The translations under genes were made by a program, and so were the position numbers. Shown piece by piece: positions 36,421-50,432 of a DNA stretch of 64,000 bases; position 1 is the first letter of the stretch; every line of letters begins with the position of its first letter. Source of the DNA: Cunninghamia lanceolata (taxonomy: Eukaryota; Streptophyta; Pinopsida; Cupressales; Cupressaceae); NCBI GenBank assembly GCA_027924645.1, contig BSBN01001753.1, positions 1,178,001-1,242,000 on the forward strand, given 5' to 3'. The notes beneath the pieces were generated by a model. The model did not search any database and was not told the origin of the DNA. It saw only the letters and a program-made list of their open reading frames with translations.

Positions 36421-37107
36421 TAAAGAGTGCATTTGGTTCGTGTGTTCCAATGGTACTTCTAATTTATTGTTATTGATTTCTCATATGTTAGATTGGTAAT
36501 ACTTATGTGTCATTGTGTAAATCATAGGTCATCCATCAAAACATTTAACTATACAATTGATGTAAAGAAGCACAAACATATCTTGGTTTCTTGATTTGAA
36601 TGTGCCCATATAACCTATCTCTTCGTGTGTTGAGATCTATGTGTTATCCTTCTTTCATCATTGTTGCATGTTAAAACATATATTATGAAAATCATCATAT
36701 AAGCTCAGGAATGTAGTTTCTAGATGCTATGGTGAAATCCCCTCATAATTTTTACTAAGTTTTTGAAATCCTAGCTGGAATTCATGTGTATGCCACTAGG
36801 GTTTCTATAATTCTTTTTCCTTTAGTTTTCCTTTGTATCTTTTTTGTACTTTTAGGTTAAAAGTACACAAAAACCTTCAAAATCCCCATCATACAAGGGA
36901 GCTACCACTCTCAAACGTAGAGGAAAGTTGTTAGTCTAGTAATAGCTTATCCAACTATTGGGACATTTGTCACTACCTGTTAGGTGACTCACATTGAAAT
37001 TTGTAGTGAAAAATCCGTTTACCAACAAACCCATAAATATGAATGATAAATGTTGAATGTGAATGCTAAACCCTAATTGGTAAACCCTAAGCCTTGACCC
37101 TTGAACC
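36421..37107. repeat. Array unit 5, left part (head)
   Basis: The head and first ~80 bp of the CCCTAAA-like region of unit 5. It is cut at 37107 by the large LTR element; the rest of the unit resumes at 60084. The sum of both parts is 3982 bp, which matches the other units. Confidence 0.9.
37103..37107. repeat. Target-site duplication, left (GAACC)
   Basis: GAACC directly before the LTR start. In the uninterrupted units the site reads CCTTGAACCATGAACAC, so the element landed in this word. Confidence 0.75.
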
Positions 37108-40100
37108 TGTTGTCGATGAGGATTGCACCCTTATGCAAAGTTGTGAAACTCTGCAATCCTTCAAAACATGGGATCAAGTTCAGGTTGTGGGTGACCTGGT
37201 GAACTTGAACCTCCAGATGGCCTGGTTCCCTTGATAAAATAATAAATTTTGCAAGAAAAGGGTAAAAAAGATCTAATGGAATCACAAAAACTAAAACTGT
37301 AAATGCGGTGATGCACCTAATTTGATGGTAGAACCTTCAAATCTAACTCACAATAGATCTCAGAAATCTATCTACACAATCCACTTTTTTTAAATAAGAT
37401 GAAAAAATTGATTCTTAAGAATGCTACAAAACGTTTTCTATGAAGGAAAAATAGGAGCTTTCACAACATAGAAGAAAATTAAACTCTGTGGCACAACTTA
37501 AGACCTGTGATATTACTACTACACAATACTAGCAAGTAAGAATGAGACAATAATTTTAAAGGTTCTGATTTTAAACACAATAAAATTTCATCAAATCACT
37601 CATACAAGTAGCATTAATGGAAAGGCAAACACTTGATTCGAATAAAAAATAAAGGAAAATATTGCATAAAAGATAGAAAATGGAACCTGTAACTTGCTAT
37701 AATCTCTATAAAATCTGTAATCAATGAGTTACAAAACCTCCTCTCTCAAAGTGTAAAGAGTAAAAAGGCAAGAACTTGAAAAATGAGTTACAAAACCTTC
37801 TGTCCTTCAATGTGTAAAAGAGAAAAGAATGCAAGAACTAACAAAACCTAAGTTTTACTTTACAATATATAGCTTGCTCTCTCCAAGTGGCATGAAAAAT
37901 AGAACTGCAGCTAACTATCTCTCTAAAAACAATCTCCCAAAAGTAATCCACGAGCAAACCAAGAAATCCCTAAAAATAAGAGTCCAAACTGTCACAATTT
38001 GAGCAAAACTAGCTCCAAGTTGATCCTCTCCATATGTTTGACCAAGAAGTTGACCAAAACTCCTCAAATTGCTCCCCAAATCATGCAAAAAGTCCCTAGT
38101 AGCCTCAGTTAACTCAACTCATCAATTTGCATGATTTTGCTTTTGCAAAATTGATGTGAGTGAATAATAAAGTAATTAGGATAGTTACTTTACTATTAGT
38201 TACAATTTAAATTATTTTTTATTTTACTACTTGTGAAAAATAATAAAGTAATTTGTAGAATATATTACTTTATTATTTATCTACATTGATTTATTTGTAA
38301 AATCATGCATGATGAAAGAGAAAATAATTCCCTTATCTCTCCAATTACACTTGCCTAATTTGTATGATTTGAGCAAAAATATGACTTAGAAGAAAACAAC
38401 AATCCCCTTATATCTCCATGTGAGAAAAAACTCCTAGTTTGTATGACATATGCATTAAGGCAAAAAATTTACCCTTATTACTCCACATGCAATATCAAAA
38501 TGCTTTACAAACACTTAGGCATAAAAATACCACTTATCGCTCCACATGCACTAAGGAAAAAATAATGATACACTCTACCTTATTACTCTATTTACAATGT
38601 CAAAAATACCACCTCACTTCCATATAATCTCCATCATGCAAAAATCAAATTCTAATATAAGCTCCTGCCGCCTTGCAACCTTATATTGTCTTCATATGAA
38701 TTCTACCTTTGACTTTGGATGTGAAGATCGTGCATTAAACAATGCATAGTCATGAGAAGAATCTCCTTGGTTTTATTCGGCCACCTTGCATCATTATGCA
38801 TTATCAAGAGGAATCTTTTGACTTATCAAATATTTGCAAGAAGACAAGGTAAAAATTTGACCATGCAAGGTTTGAGGATCTCGACCATATGATAGTCGAC
38901 CATAAGTGAATAAAGTTTGTTTGAAAATTAGTTAAGGCATAAGCCTTACCCTCTAATAATACCGACCACCCTTTTGACTTTAGAAACAATAGCAAAAGAT
39001 ACCTGTCGGCCCTTCCACATAATGATCACTTGCTAGGAAAGTCTTGGACCACGATGGGTTTTGGATAAGGTAATGATTTTTTGGTTTGTTAAGTCAAAAT
39101 ATCAAAAAGTGAGAAGAAGCTTAGAACAAAAGCATTGGGTAAACCCTAAATTTTACCTCATTTTCATTTTGGCATTTCTCTGTTTCAACTCTACAACCAT
39201 TTCAATGGCCGACTAGGGTTTGATGATTCTCTCTAGTTTTCTTCTCCATACGGTGGCCTCTGTGGTTGAAATCTTGCATTTCCTATGCAAGGCAGGAATT
39301 TGGTGAGTATGGTGTGCAAGATTTTGATTGGCATGTTTCATTACTTTCTGTAGCATTCTTGCTTCAAATGGCCATAGCCATGCTTCCTCTTTCCTCTGTT
39401 CAATGTTTAACATTCTTCTTTGATTTTTCTATTTCTTTCATCTGTAACTATGACTCATGCTACTGCAATAAGAAGAAATCCTCAGAAATGAGGCCTCAGC
39501 TGTTCTTCTTCTTTCTCGGCAACTAAAAGGTAAGCTCCATATTATTTTTCATGTATACCTTTTGATATTACTGTATCTTGGAAAAGACAAGGTTTCTTTG
39601 CAAGCAAAAGAAATGGGTATTTTTGTTTTTGATAAAAACCTTTCTTTCTGTCATGGCCGTGGCACTACATGTATTTCTGTAGCATTCTTTCTTTGTCTTC
39701 TTGCAAAAACTTGAGGGTTTTTTAATTATGAAATGAGGGTTTCATTTCACTGTGCATAGAAACTCCTTTATGCCACAGCCATTTGCTTCCTGTAGGTATT
39801 CTCTTTACGAGAATATAGAAAAGAAACAAGGGCTTTAAAATATTGAGATGGGTATCTCATTTATATATGCAGGAACCTTACTTGTCACAGCCATGGCAGA
39901 AAATGCATCTCTGTAACACTTCCTTTTAAAAATGAAACAAAATGAAACAAGGGTTTCAAATTTTAAAAAGAGGGTTGCATTTTTTCATATGGGTTCTACA
40001 TTCTGAGCATAAAAATGTCTTTCATGTCACAACCTTGGCTTTAGATGCATTGTATTACTTTCTTTTTTCTGTAGATGCAACATGGCATTAGGGTTTCAAA

Positions 40101-42350
40101 AACTGAAACAAGGGTTTTATATATTCTCAAACACAGTATCACTTCTTTACTTGTCTGGTAATTCATCTTTCTAGTTCTGTAGCTCCTCTGTGTATGTATT
40201 TGTTGGCATTTCTAGGCAACAATAACTGCCCTGTAACTATTCATGCCAATCTTGCATAAATAAAGCTTTATAAGTTTCTTTCAAAATATAACAAGATTTA
40301 GACATATCTGCACTTTTCCTTGACAGTTTTAACTTTGATCATCCTCTTGTTCCATGACTATTACTGTCAGAAAGACATTCTATTTTTTGTATCAGTCATT
40401 TATCCTTCAAAAGATAACATAAATACTTGATCTTGTTTACTCCATAGGTCGATTTGTAGTGACTTACTGTAGCCATAGTTCTTCATAATATTGATCTTTG
40501 ATCATTCATTTCACTTGACTGTAAATATAGAATAGAAAAACATGAATGTCTTTATCTATACTAGATAGAAGCACGACTGTAACAAACATATGATCTTTAT
40601 AAAAATCTTAGAACTGTGTCTATTTACTTCACTTTCTGTGCAAAAAGAATAACTTGTATACTGGATATCATGTATCTTTTTCTTTGTATCTGTTCTTATC
40701 AACTGTCATGGTTGATTGTCTACCTGTATTTGATGTTACCTGAACCTGTTGATCTACACTTGTCTTCTTTACTTGATGTATTATCCTTCATTTATGACTG
40801 TCATAGTCAATTATGCATGTATCATCTGTCCTCCACTGCAACATCATATGATACAAAGCTTTAACATCTTCAGTGATTCTAAGTTATCAAATGATACAAG
40901 ACTTTGGCACTTTAAAGGCATTACTTTGTTTCTTTTATCTCCACTTGGTTATATACTTCAAACCTCTGTAGCATACATTTGTACCTTCTTGCTCTTTCAT
41001 CATAGTCAAATGATGCTTCTACTTGATCACAAGTCTGTCCTTAATTTCATTTGCATGCTTTTGTCATATCTTTAGTCTGATTTTATGAAACTGTGGCATG
41101 AAATATGACAACAATAAGGCATTTTAATGATGGTATAAATAAGAAAAGTACCTTTCATAGCTACATTTCTATTTTTTGCAATCTGTCAAGTTGACTCATG
41201 CACTTTGAATATATCTAATCTAATTTAATCAACTATAATCAAGGTGAACATAGTTTATAGGAACAACTGCTCCTTTTCATGATCATGATAACACGCTTTT
41301 TCTCCAAGTTGATTTTATGATGCATGATATCTCTTAAATGATGCATCCTGTCTTTATTTTGATATCCTTTTCACATGAATAGAAAAGGGGAACATGTTGG
41401 GCTCAACCCTTATGGGAGCCACATTTTCTCCACATGTTTTAATGTCTTTAAATCAACAACATTACTTTTCCTATACCTGCATAGTGAACAAACAAGTTAG
41501 CATAAAAAACATACCTTATGGAGTTGATTGATCCTCTTCATGGTGTTCTGATTTATGGCACATGTTTGATTTGACTCTCTCATATGAAATGCATGATGTG
41601 ACAAGTTGATATGTTTGTTTGATAAAAGCATATGATAATGTTAAATAGCTGGAGCTCTTAGAGGACTTTCCCCAATTTTTTGCAGCTACACTTGATACAA
41701 CTAGAGTTGAAGATGAGAGCTGAAGATCAACCATCAACAAGTTCAACACCCAATAGAAGATACCAACCTTGCTCAGGCAATTATGGATATTTAATTTTAT
41801 CATGTGTTCTTCCTCATTTCTTTTGTCATCAGATCTATAGCTTGCATATGTCTGCATTGCTCAGTTTAGTCACTCCCACGGCTTGTGTGGGACACATTTG
41901 AACACTTCTTTTAAACATGATCAGTTAGTTTATCTTATGCACTTGATGTATGTATGTTTCTTTTCAATCAATGCATAGGATAGAATAACTAAAATTGAAT
42001 GTATGTTCCAAAATGATATGAAATGACAGTTTAAATGAATATCTTTCTTTCTTGCTTTCAATTATGATCATCTAAATAATCAAATTGTCTTATAACTCTT
42101 GAAACATAAAAATAATTTAGATCAACTGTCTTCCTTGAATGCTTGATTTCTTGACATTATAATCACTTGTCATGATGATTTAACAGTCCTGATTGTACTG
42201 TTAGGTTATCATGACAGCTGATCTTTATCTCTACTTTGTCAAGACATCAAATATTCACTGAATGTAATAACTTTAAAGTTTTCATTTATTCCTTCTGAAA
42301 CAACTGCAATTAGGTCAAACTAAATTTAGTGTGAACAAAATTTAGTAACA
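37108..42350 (-). repeat. 3' LTR of the LARD-like element (intact, 5243 bp)
   Basis: In minus-strand sense this is the downstream LTR. It starts (plus view) TGTTGTCGATGAGG and ends TTTAGTAACA. It has many short open frames on both strands, none conserved as protein between the two LTRs beyond their DNA similarity, so I call no gene. It is uncommonly long for a plant LTR. Confidence 0.85.
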
Positions 42351-42882
42351 TTTCTAGCGACCTCTCAGGGGTGTTTGCCTGCTAAAAAACTTAGGACTAG
42401 TAGCCTTGCAATTCCATTGGGCATAGAGTCTTTTCCTGCCTTGAACTTTGAAAACCTTTGTAACTCAAACTGATTGAAAAACCACAGCAGCAACAAAACT
42501 AAAATTGAAACTAAAACTGGTTTGCTTAAGACAAAGTCAGCAACATGTGTGTGTTCACTTCTTGGAAAATAAAATACTGAACTGAAATTCTACTCTACCC
42601 TACTCTAACTAGCCAAAGGTGTTGGTCAAACAAATCCATTAACTGTTTGGTTAAAATAACTTCCCTTTCTCAACAAGGAACACTGATTCACATGCTTATG
42701 GATGTCTGAAAATAGATGAAGTACAAGAAAGTACTCAACAAATTTCTGCAATGCTTCATAAAAAATGTAGATAAATTCACTCGCCAGCTGAAACTGATCA
42801 TGTAATCCTTCGTCATGGGGTAAAAGATGATCTAATTTTGTTGTTCTGAGGTTGAAATCTGCTCTATGGGTACAATAGCAAT

Positions 42883-43998
42883 CTATACCTCCTCATTTAG
42901 CTCTCTGACAGCTAAATCTATGATGGGACATCCTCTTGCAATGATAAAATTTTGGCCAATGATCGTGATGTCCTGATTCAGATCTGTTGTCATATGATCA
43001 CTTGCAATTTCAATCTGATTTGAAAGAGCTAGCTCATATGAATGAAAAAGATGAATACTTGCCTCTTTGATTTGATCTTGTTGATCACACACTATTGATT
43101 CACATGATATCAGATCATTATCTATGTTAGAACACAAATCTTCTATAATACCTGAAAACATGCTCTCATCCAACTGATAATCTTGCACTAAAACTAGATG
43201 AATTTCATCACTTTGTTGTTCAAGACTTTCATCTTGCATGATAATCCGCCATATCAATTCCTCCTCCATGGTCAATGAATCACCTTCCTCCTTTAGGACA
43301 ACTGATAACTCATCAAAATTATCAAATTCTTTAAGGCTTTTAGGAACAGGTGATAGAATATCTGATTCCAGCTCCAAACTCCTAGTGTTCTCATGACTAT
43401 CATCATTCTGTTCCTGGTAAATCAGTAGAACGTCACAATTACTTGCATCTTCTTGTTGTTCTGTTATTTCTACCTATGGTATGAGCTCTTCTGAATCTGG
43501 TTCAATGAAACCAGGTAGCTGATCAAATAAAGAAATCAGTTCTTCCTCCTCACACAAGTCTTTCTCCAATGGAACTTGGGTAACCTATCTTTGCAATTGA
43601 AGATTTTGCCCTTCCAATATCTGTGTCCTACTTTCATTTATCTTATAAACAGTATTAGAAAACTTTTCAAATGAATTGAAATGTAAAGGATTTGGAGTAG
43701 CAGTGACCTCCTACTCTATATCATATGCATTATGCTTACTTTCAGCTAGGGACACATTAGCAATAGCAGCAACCTCTTGCTCCACATCTAATTTTTCTAA
43801 TTTGGTGGGACAAGAAGGATTGCAAGAAACTTCAGCCGCTAGGTTGAAACTTGGAATCTTGATTGGCTTGGGCTCTAAAACCCTTTGCTCTTGTTCACTA
43901 TACCAACTTGGAATCTTGATTGGTTCAGCTACTACTACCTTTTCCTCTTCCTGATTTTGGATTGGTATGGAAGGGGTAGCCTTAATAAGATTTGGCAT
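42883..43998 (-). pseudogene. Broken acidic ORF of the LARD interior
   Basis: One frame from 43998 to 42883 (about 370 codons) with at least three in-frame stops. The open parts are at 43998-43711 and 43377-42883. The first part repeats a PIKIPSW / PIKIPSF phrase, and the second is strongly acidic (MEEELIWRIIMQDESLEQQ, SNIDNDLISCESIVC). No known domain. It lies downstream of the Gln-rich frame at 44719 and ends about 530 bp before the LTR. It is the only sizeable coding trace in the interior. It may be an analogue of the acidic ORFs in the other non-autonomous elements of this window; no direct sequence match was established. Confidence 0.45.
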
Positions 43999-44269
43999 TT
44001 TGTAATCAGGATGCTTGGTCTAAGAAGGCTGCCATGGTTGCTCAAGACTGTGATGACTTGGTTTAGGTACTTGATGTGACTAATACTAAGGATTAATGGT
44101 CTGATTTTGAATGCAAATGGGTTCCTGATCAAAATCACAACTTCTGAAACTTCAAACTTGATAACTACTAACCTTATTTTGAATAGGTTGATCCAAAATG
44201 AATGCAGCTATCTGGATTGCTTGCCTTGTATTATGCAAGCAAAAACTTCATCTGCTCCTCTTTTGCTGC

Positions 44270-44719
44270 TATCTCCCTTCTGAGACCTTCAAACTGTATC
44301 ATTTGTGCCTCCAACTCCTACTCGTGAAGATAGGATTGATAATCTAGTTCTTCCTGTTGTTGTTGATATTCTTGCTACCTCTTGAAATCCTTTATCTGCT
44401 TTATGATTTCTAGCAATGTGTTTTTTGTTTCATTCATGCTATTATTGAGATTTACCCCTTGGAGGTGATACTGTTTGAGTTGATCTGATATCAAAGATAT
44501 TTCTTGACGTTGGTTTTAGACATATGCATGTTGATATGAAGGTTGAGTAGGGGTGGGTGGGTGGTAAGCATATTGAACATGCTGGTTTCCTTGAGAAACC
44601 ATGGAATTTGGGTTGAAATCAGCGGCATGGTTGATCTGATATGGCTGATAAGAGGGAGGATTAACAGTATTTTCATGATATGATGGATGATATGACATGT
44701 TCCCATAAAAGGTAGACAT
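44270..44719 (-). pseudogene. Gln/Pro-rich gag-like frame of the LARD interior
   Basis: Starts at the ATG at 44719 (MSTFYGNMSYHPSYHENT), about 210 bp after the PBS, and runs through a Tyr/His/Pro/Gln-rich segment. After a stop near 44516 it continues into a coiled-coil-like KQIKDFKR...YQQQQEELDYQS stretch with more stops. Its position after the PBS is that of gag, but there is no gag or zinc-knuckle motif. Confidence 0.4.
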
Positions 44720-44925
44720 GTCTACTCATTCAAAGAGCTGGAAAAAAACTAAACCTGATCTTTTGAAAATCTTCTCATACGCTGCAAAAATTTGATCTAT
44801 CAAAACTAGAAAGATAGAATTGCCAGGTATTTTGAAATAACACCTCTAAAAAGGTTGTATTAACTGTTGATCATACCAAAATAGCAGCAGTAATAAGTTC
44901 TTTTTGAACTAAAAATCAGTTCAAA

Positions 44926-44943
44926 GTCCCACCGAGCGTGCCA
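44926..44943 (-). other. PBS of the LARD-like element
   Basis: The minus strand reads TGGCACGCTCGGTGGGAC, an 18-nt, GC-rich, TGG-starting sequence five bases inside the LTR. The shape is that of a tRNA 3'-end complement, similar in style to primer sites of plant Ty3 elements. It fixes the element's orientation. The tRNA was not identified. Confidence 0.7.
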
Positions 44944-47900
44944 AAAATTGTTGTCGATGAGGATTGCACCCTTATGCAAAGTTGTGAAACTCTGCAATCC
45001 TTCGAAACATGGGATCAAGTTCAAGTTGTGGGTGACCTATGGTGAACTTGAACCTCTAGATGGGCTGGGTCCCTTGATAAAATAATAAATTTTGTAGGAA
45101 AAGGGTTAAAAAGATCTAATGGAACCACAAAAACTGAAACTATAAATGCAGTGATGCACCTAATTTGATGGTAGAACCTACAAATCTAACTCACAATAGA
45201 TCTCAAAAATCTATCTCGACAATCCACTTTTGGACAATAAGATCAAAAAATTTATTCTTAAGAAGGCTGGAAAACTTTTTGTATGAAGGAAATATAGGAG
45301 CTTTCACAACATAGAAGAAAATTAAACTCTGTGGCACAACTTAAGACCTATGATATTACTACTACACAATACTAGCAAGTAAGAATGAGACAATAATTTT
45401 AAAGGTTCTAATTTTAAACACAATAAAATTTCATCAAATCACTCATACAAGTAGAATTAATGGAAAGGCAAACACTTGATTTGAATGAAAAATAAAGGAA
45501 AATATTGCATAAAAGATAGAAAATGGAACCTGTAACCTACTGTAATCTCTATAAAATTTGTAATCAATGAGTTACAAAACCTCCTTCTCTCTCAAAGTGT
45601 AAAGAGCAAAAAGGTAAGAACTCGAAAAATGAGTTACAAAACCTTTTGTCCTTCAATGTGTAAAAGAGAAAAAAATGCAAGAACTAGCAAAACCTAAGTT
45701 TTGCTTTACAATATATAGCTTGCTCTCTCTAAGAGGCATGAAAAATAGAACTGCAGCTAACTGCCTTTCTAAAAACAATCTCCCAAAAGTAATCCACGAG
45801 CAAACCAAGAAATCCCTAAAAATAAGAGTCCAAACTGTCACAATTTGAGCAAAACTAGCTCCAAGTTGATCCTTTCCATATGTTTGACCAAGAAGTTGAC
45901 CAAAACTCCTCAAATTGCTCCCCAAATCATCCAAAAAGTCCCTAGTAGCCTCAGTTAACTCAACTCATCAATTTGCATGATTTTGCTTTTGCAAAATTGA
46001 TGTGAGTGAAAAATAAAGTAATTAGGATAATTACTTTATTATTAGTTACAATTTGCATTTTTTTTTATTTTACAACTTGTGCAAAGTAATAAAGTAATTT
46101 GTAGAATATTATTTTATTATTTAGTTACATTGATTTATTTGTAAAATCATGCATGATGAAAGAGAAAATAATTCCCTTATCTCTCCAATTACACTTGCCT
46201 AATTTGCATGATTTGAGCAAAAATAGGACTTAGAAGAAATAAAAAATCCCCTTATATCTCCATGTAAGAAAAAACTCCTAGTTTGTATGACATATCCATT
46301 AAGGAAAAAAAATTATCCTTATCACTCCACATGCAATACCAAAATGATTTACAAACACTTAGGCATAAAAATACCACTTATCGCTCCACATGCACTAAGG
46401 AAAAAATAATGATACACTCTGCCTTATTACTCTATTTGCAATGTCAAAAATACCACCTCACTGCCATATAATCTCCATCATGCAAAAATCAAATTCTAAT
46501 ATAAGCTCCTGCCGCTTTGCAACCTTATATTGTCTTCATATGAATTCTACCTTTGACTTTGGATGGGAAGATCATGCATTAAACAATGCATAGTCATGAG
46601 AAGAATCTCCTTGGTTTTATTCAGCCACCTTGCATCATTATGCATTGTCAAGAGGAATCTTTTGACTTATCAAATATTTGCAAGAAGACAAGGTAAAAAT
46701 TTGACCATGCAAGGTTTGAGGATCTCGACCATATGATAGTCGACCATAAGTGAATAAAGTTTGTTTGAAAATCATTTAAGGCATAAGTCTTACCCTCTAA
46801 TAATACCGACCACCCTTTTGACTTTAGAAACAATAGCAAAAGATACCTGTCGGCCCTTCCACATAATGATCACTTGCTAGGAAAGTCTTGGACCATGGTG
46901 GGTTTTGGATAAGGTAATGATTTTTTGGTTTGTTAAGTCAAAAAATCAAAAAGTGAGAAGAAGCTTCAAATGAAAGAATTGGGTAAACCCTAAAGTTTAC
47001 CTCATTTTCATTTTGGCATTTCTTTGTTTCGACTCTACAACCATTTCAATGGTCGACTAGGGTTTGATGATTCTCTCTAGTTTTCTTCTCCATACGGTGG
47101 CCTCTGTGGTTGAAATCTTGCATTTCCTGTGCAAGAAGAACGGCAGGAATTTGGTGAGTATGGTGTGCAAGATTTTGACTGGCATTTTTCATTACTTTCT
47201 GTAGCATTCTTGCTTCAAATGGTCGCGGTCATGCTTCCTCTTTCCTCTGTGCAATGTTTGACATTCTTCTTTGATTTTTCTATGTCTTTCATCTGCAACT
47301 ATGACTCATGCTACTGCAATAAGAAGAAATCCTCAAAAATGAGGCTGCAGTTGTTCTTCTTCTTTCTCTACAACTAGAAGGTAAGCTCCATATTATTTTT
47401 CCTGTATGCCTTTTGACATTACTGTATCTTGGAAAAGACAAGGTTTCCTTGCAAGAAAAAGAAATGGGTATTTTTGGTTTTGATCAAAACCTCTCTTTCT
47501 ATCATGGCCATGGCACTACATGTATTTCTGTAGCATTCTTTCTTTGTCTTCTTCCAAAAACTCGAGGGTTTTTTAATTATGAAATGAGGGTTTCATTTCA
47601 CTGTGCATAGAAACTCCTTTATGCCACAGCCATTTGCTTCATGTAGGTGTTCTCTTTACCAGAATACAAAAAAGAAACAAGGGCTTTAAATTATTGAGAT
47701 GGGTATCTCATTTATATATGCAGGAACCTTCCTTGTCACAGCCATGGTAGAAAATGCATCTCTGTAACACTTCCTTTTAAAAATGAAACAAAATGAAATA
47801 AGGGTTTCAAATTTTAAAAAGAGGGTTGCATTTTTTCATATGGGTTCTACACTCTGAGCATAAAAATGCCTTTCCTGTCACGACCTTGGCTGTAGATGTA

Positions 47901-50003
47901 TTGTATTACTTTCCTTTTTGTTGTAGATGGAAGATGGCATTAGGGTTTCAAAAACTGAAACAAGGGTTTTATATTCTCAAACACAATAGCACTTCTTTAC
48001 TTGTCTGGTAATTCATCTTTCTGGTTCTATAGCTGCTCTGTGTATGTATTTTTTTACATTTCTAGGCAACAATAATTGCCCTGTAACTGTTCATGCCATT
48101 CTTGCATATATAAAGTTTTATAAGTTTTTTTCAAAATATAACAAGCTTTATCTGCACTTTTCCTTAACAATTTTAACTTTGATCATCCTCTTGTTTCATG
48201 ACTGTTACTGTCAGAAAGACATTCTATTTTTTGTATCAGTCATTTATCCTTCAAAACATAAGATAAATACTTGATCTTGTTTACTCCATAGCTTGATTTG
48301 TAGTGAATTGTTGTAGCTGTAGCTCTTCATAATATTGATCTATGATCATTCATTTCACCTGACTGTAAATATAGAATAGAAAGACATGAATGTCTTTACC
48401 TGTACTAGATAGAAGTGTGGTTGTAACAAATGTATGATCTTTATAAAAAGCTTGGAATTGTGTCTATTTACTTCACTTTCTATGCAAATAGAACCACTTG
48501 TATACTGGATATCATGTATCTTTTTCTTTGTATCTATTCTTATCAACTGTCATGGATGACTGTCTACCTGTATTTGATGTTACCTAAACCTATTGATCTA
48601 CACTTGTCTTCTTTACTTGATGTATTATCCTCCATTTATGACTGTCATAGTCAATGATGCATATATCATTTGTCCTCCACTGCAACATCATATGATACAA
48701 AGCTTTAACATCTTCAATGATTCTAAGGTATCAAATGATACAAGACTTTGGCACTTTAAAGGCATTACTCTGTTTCTTTTATCTCAACTTGGCTGAATAC
48801 TTTAAACCTTTGTAGCATACATTTGTACGTTCTTGCTCTTTCATCATAGTCAAATGATGCTTCTACTTGATCACAAGTCTATCCTTAATTTCATTTACAT
48901 GCTTCTGTCATATCTTTAGTCTGATTTTATGAAACTGTGGCATGAAATATGACAACAATAAGGCATTTTAATGATGGTATAAATAAGAAAAGTACCTTTC
49001 ATAGATGCATTTCTATTTTCTGCAATCTCTCAAGTGGACTCGGGCACTTTGAATATATCTGATCTGATTTAATCAACTATAATCAAGGTGAACATAGTTT
49101 ATAGGAGCAACTACTCCTTTTCATGATCATGATGACACACATTTTCTGCAAGTTGATTTTATGATGCATGATATCTCTTAAATGAAGCATCCTGTCTTTA
49201 TTCTGATATCCTTTTCACATGAATAGAAAAGGGGAACATGCTAGGCTCAACCCTTGTGGGATCCACATTTTCTCCACATGTTTTAATGTCTTCAAATCAG
49301 CAACATTACTTTTCCTATACCTACACAGTGAACAAACAAGTTAGCATAAAAAACATACCTTATGGAGTTGATTGATCCTCTTCATGGTGTTCTGATTTAT
49401 GGCACATGTCTGATTTGACTCTTTCATATGAAATGCATGATGTGACAAGTTGATATGTATGTTTGATAAAAGCATATGATAATGTTAAATATCTGAAGCT
49501 CTTATAGGACTTTCCCCATTTTTTTGCAACTACACTTGATACAACTGGAGTTGAAGATGAGAGTTGAAGATCAACCATCAACAAGTTCAACACCCAATAG
49601 ATGATATCAACCTTGCTCAGGCAATGATGGATATTTAATTTTATCATATGTTCTTCCTCATTTCTTTTATCATCAGATCTATAGTTTGCATTTGTCTTCA
49701 TTGCTTAGTTTAGTCACTCCCACGACTTGTGTGGGACACATTTGAACACTTCTTTTAAACATGATAAGTCAGTTTATCTTATGTACTTGATGTATGTATG
49801 TTTCTTTCCAATCAATGCATAGGATAGAATAACTGAAAATGAATGTATGTTCCAAAATGATATGAAATGATAGTTTAAATGAATATCTTTCTTTCTTGCT
49901 TTCAATTATGATAATCTGAATAATTAAATTACCTTATAACTCGTGAAAGATAAAATAGTTTAGATCAATTGTCTTCCCTGAATGCTTGATTTCTTGACAT
50001 TCT

Positions 50004-50432
50004 AAGAATCTGCCGATATCCAGTCTGAATTACATCAAGAATCCACAGCTATTCAGGCAGTGGTACATAGTGTTAGGCAACAACAGACTATGAAAATAAT
50101 GAATTTCCCTTCTAGTGCAAAGGGATATTTGCAGGCTCAGTATGAAGGACCAAAGTTGGTCACTGAGGTAAAGAAGCCTGTAATTGAAAAGATTTATAAC
50201 CCCTCCACAGGGAATCTAAGAGAAATCATTCCAGAGGAATGAGCAAAAGGAAAGTTCCAAATGGCTCATCGTAATGGTTCCAATCCCAATGGATCTAACC
50301 CCATTGATCCATTTAAAAATATTCAAACTCTGAAAGCAGATACACCTCCCCTTGTAAATTTTGATAATTTTGAGGATGTAGAAAATACAAGAAGAATAGA
50401 TGCCATGAGAGCATGGATAACTAATTATTTAC
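50004..50432 (+). pseudogene. Pararetrovirus coat-ORF fragment, inverted piece
   Basis: Plus-strand duplicate of part of the coat ORF of the long minus copy (counterpart about 56066-55640). It includes SVRQQQTMKIMNFPSSAKGY and the NGSNPNGSNPIDPF repeat phrase. A TGA at about 50240 breaks it. The match ends at about 50432, where the sequence joins the virus leader read on the other strand, so the open stretch continuing to 50578 is a junction artefact. Confidence 0.8.

Noticed and set aside
37108..42350. Genes in the LARD LTR (several open frames of 60-113 codons on both strands)
   Set aside because: Frames overlap on opposite strands, change between the two LTR copies and show no domain; they are chance frames in AT-rich DNA.
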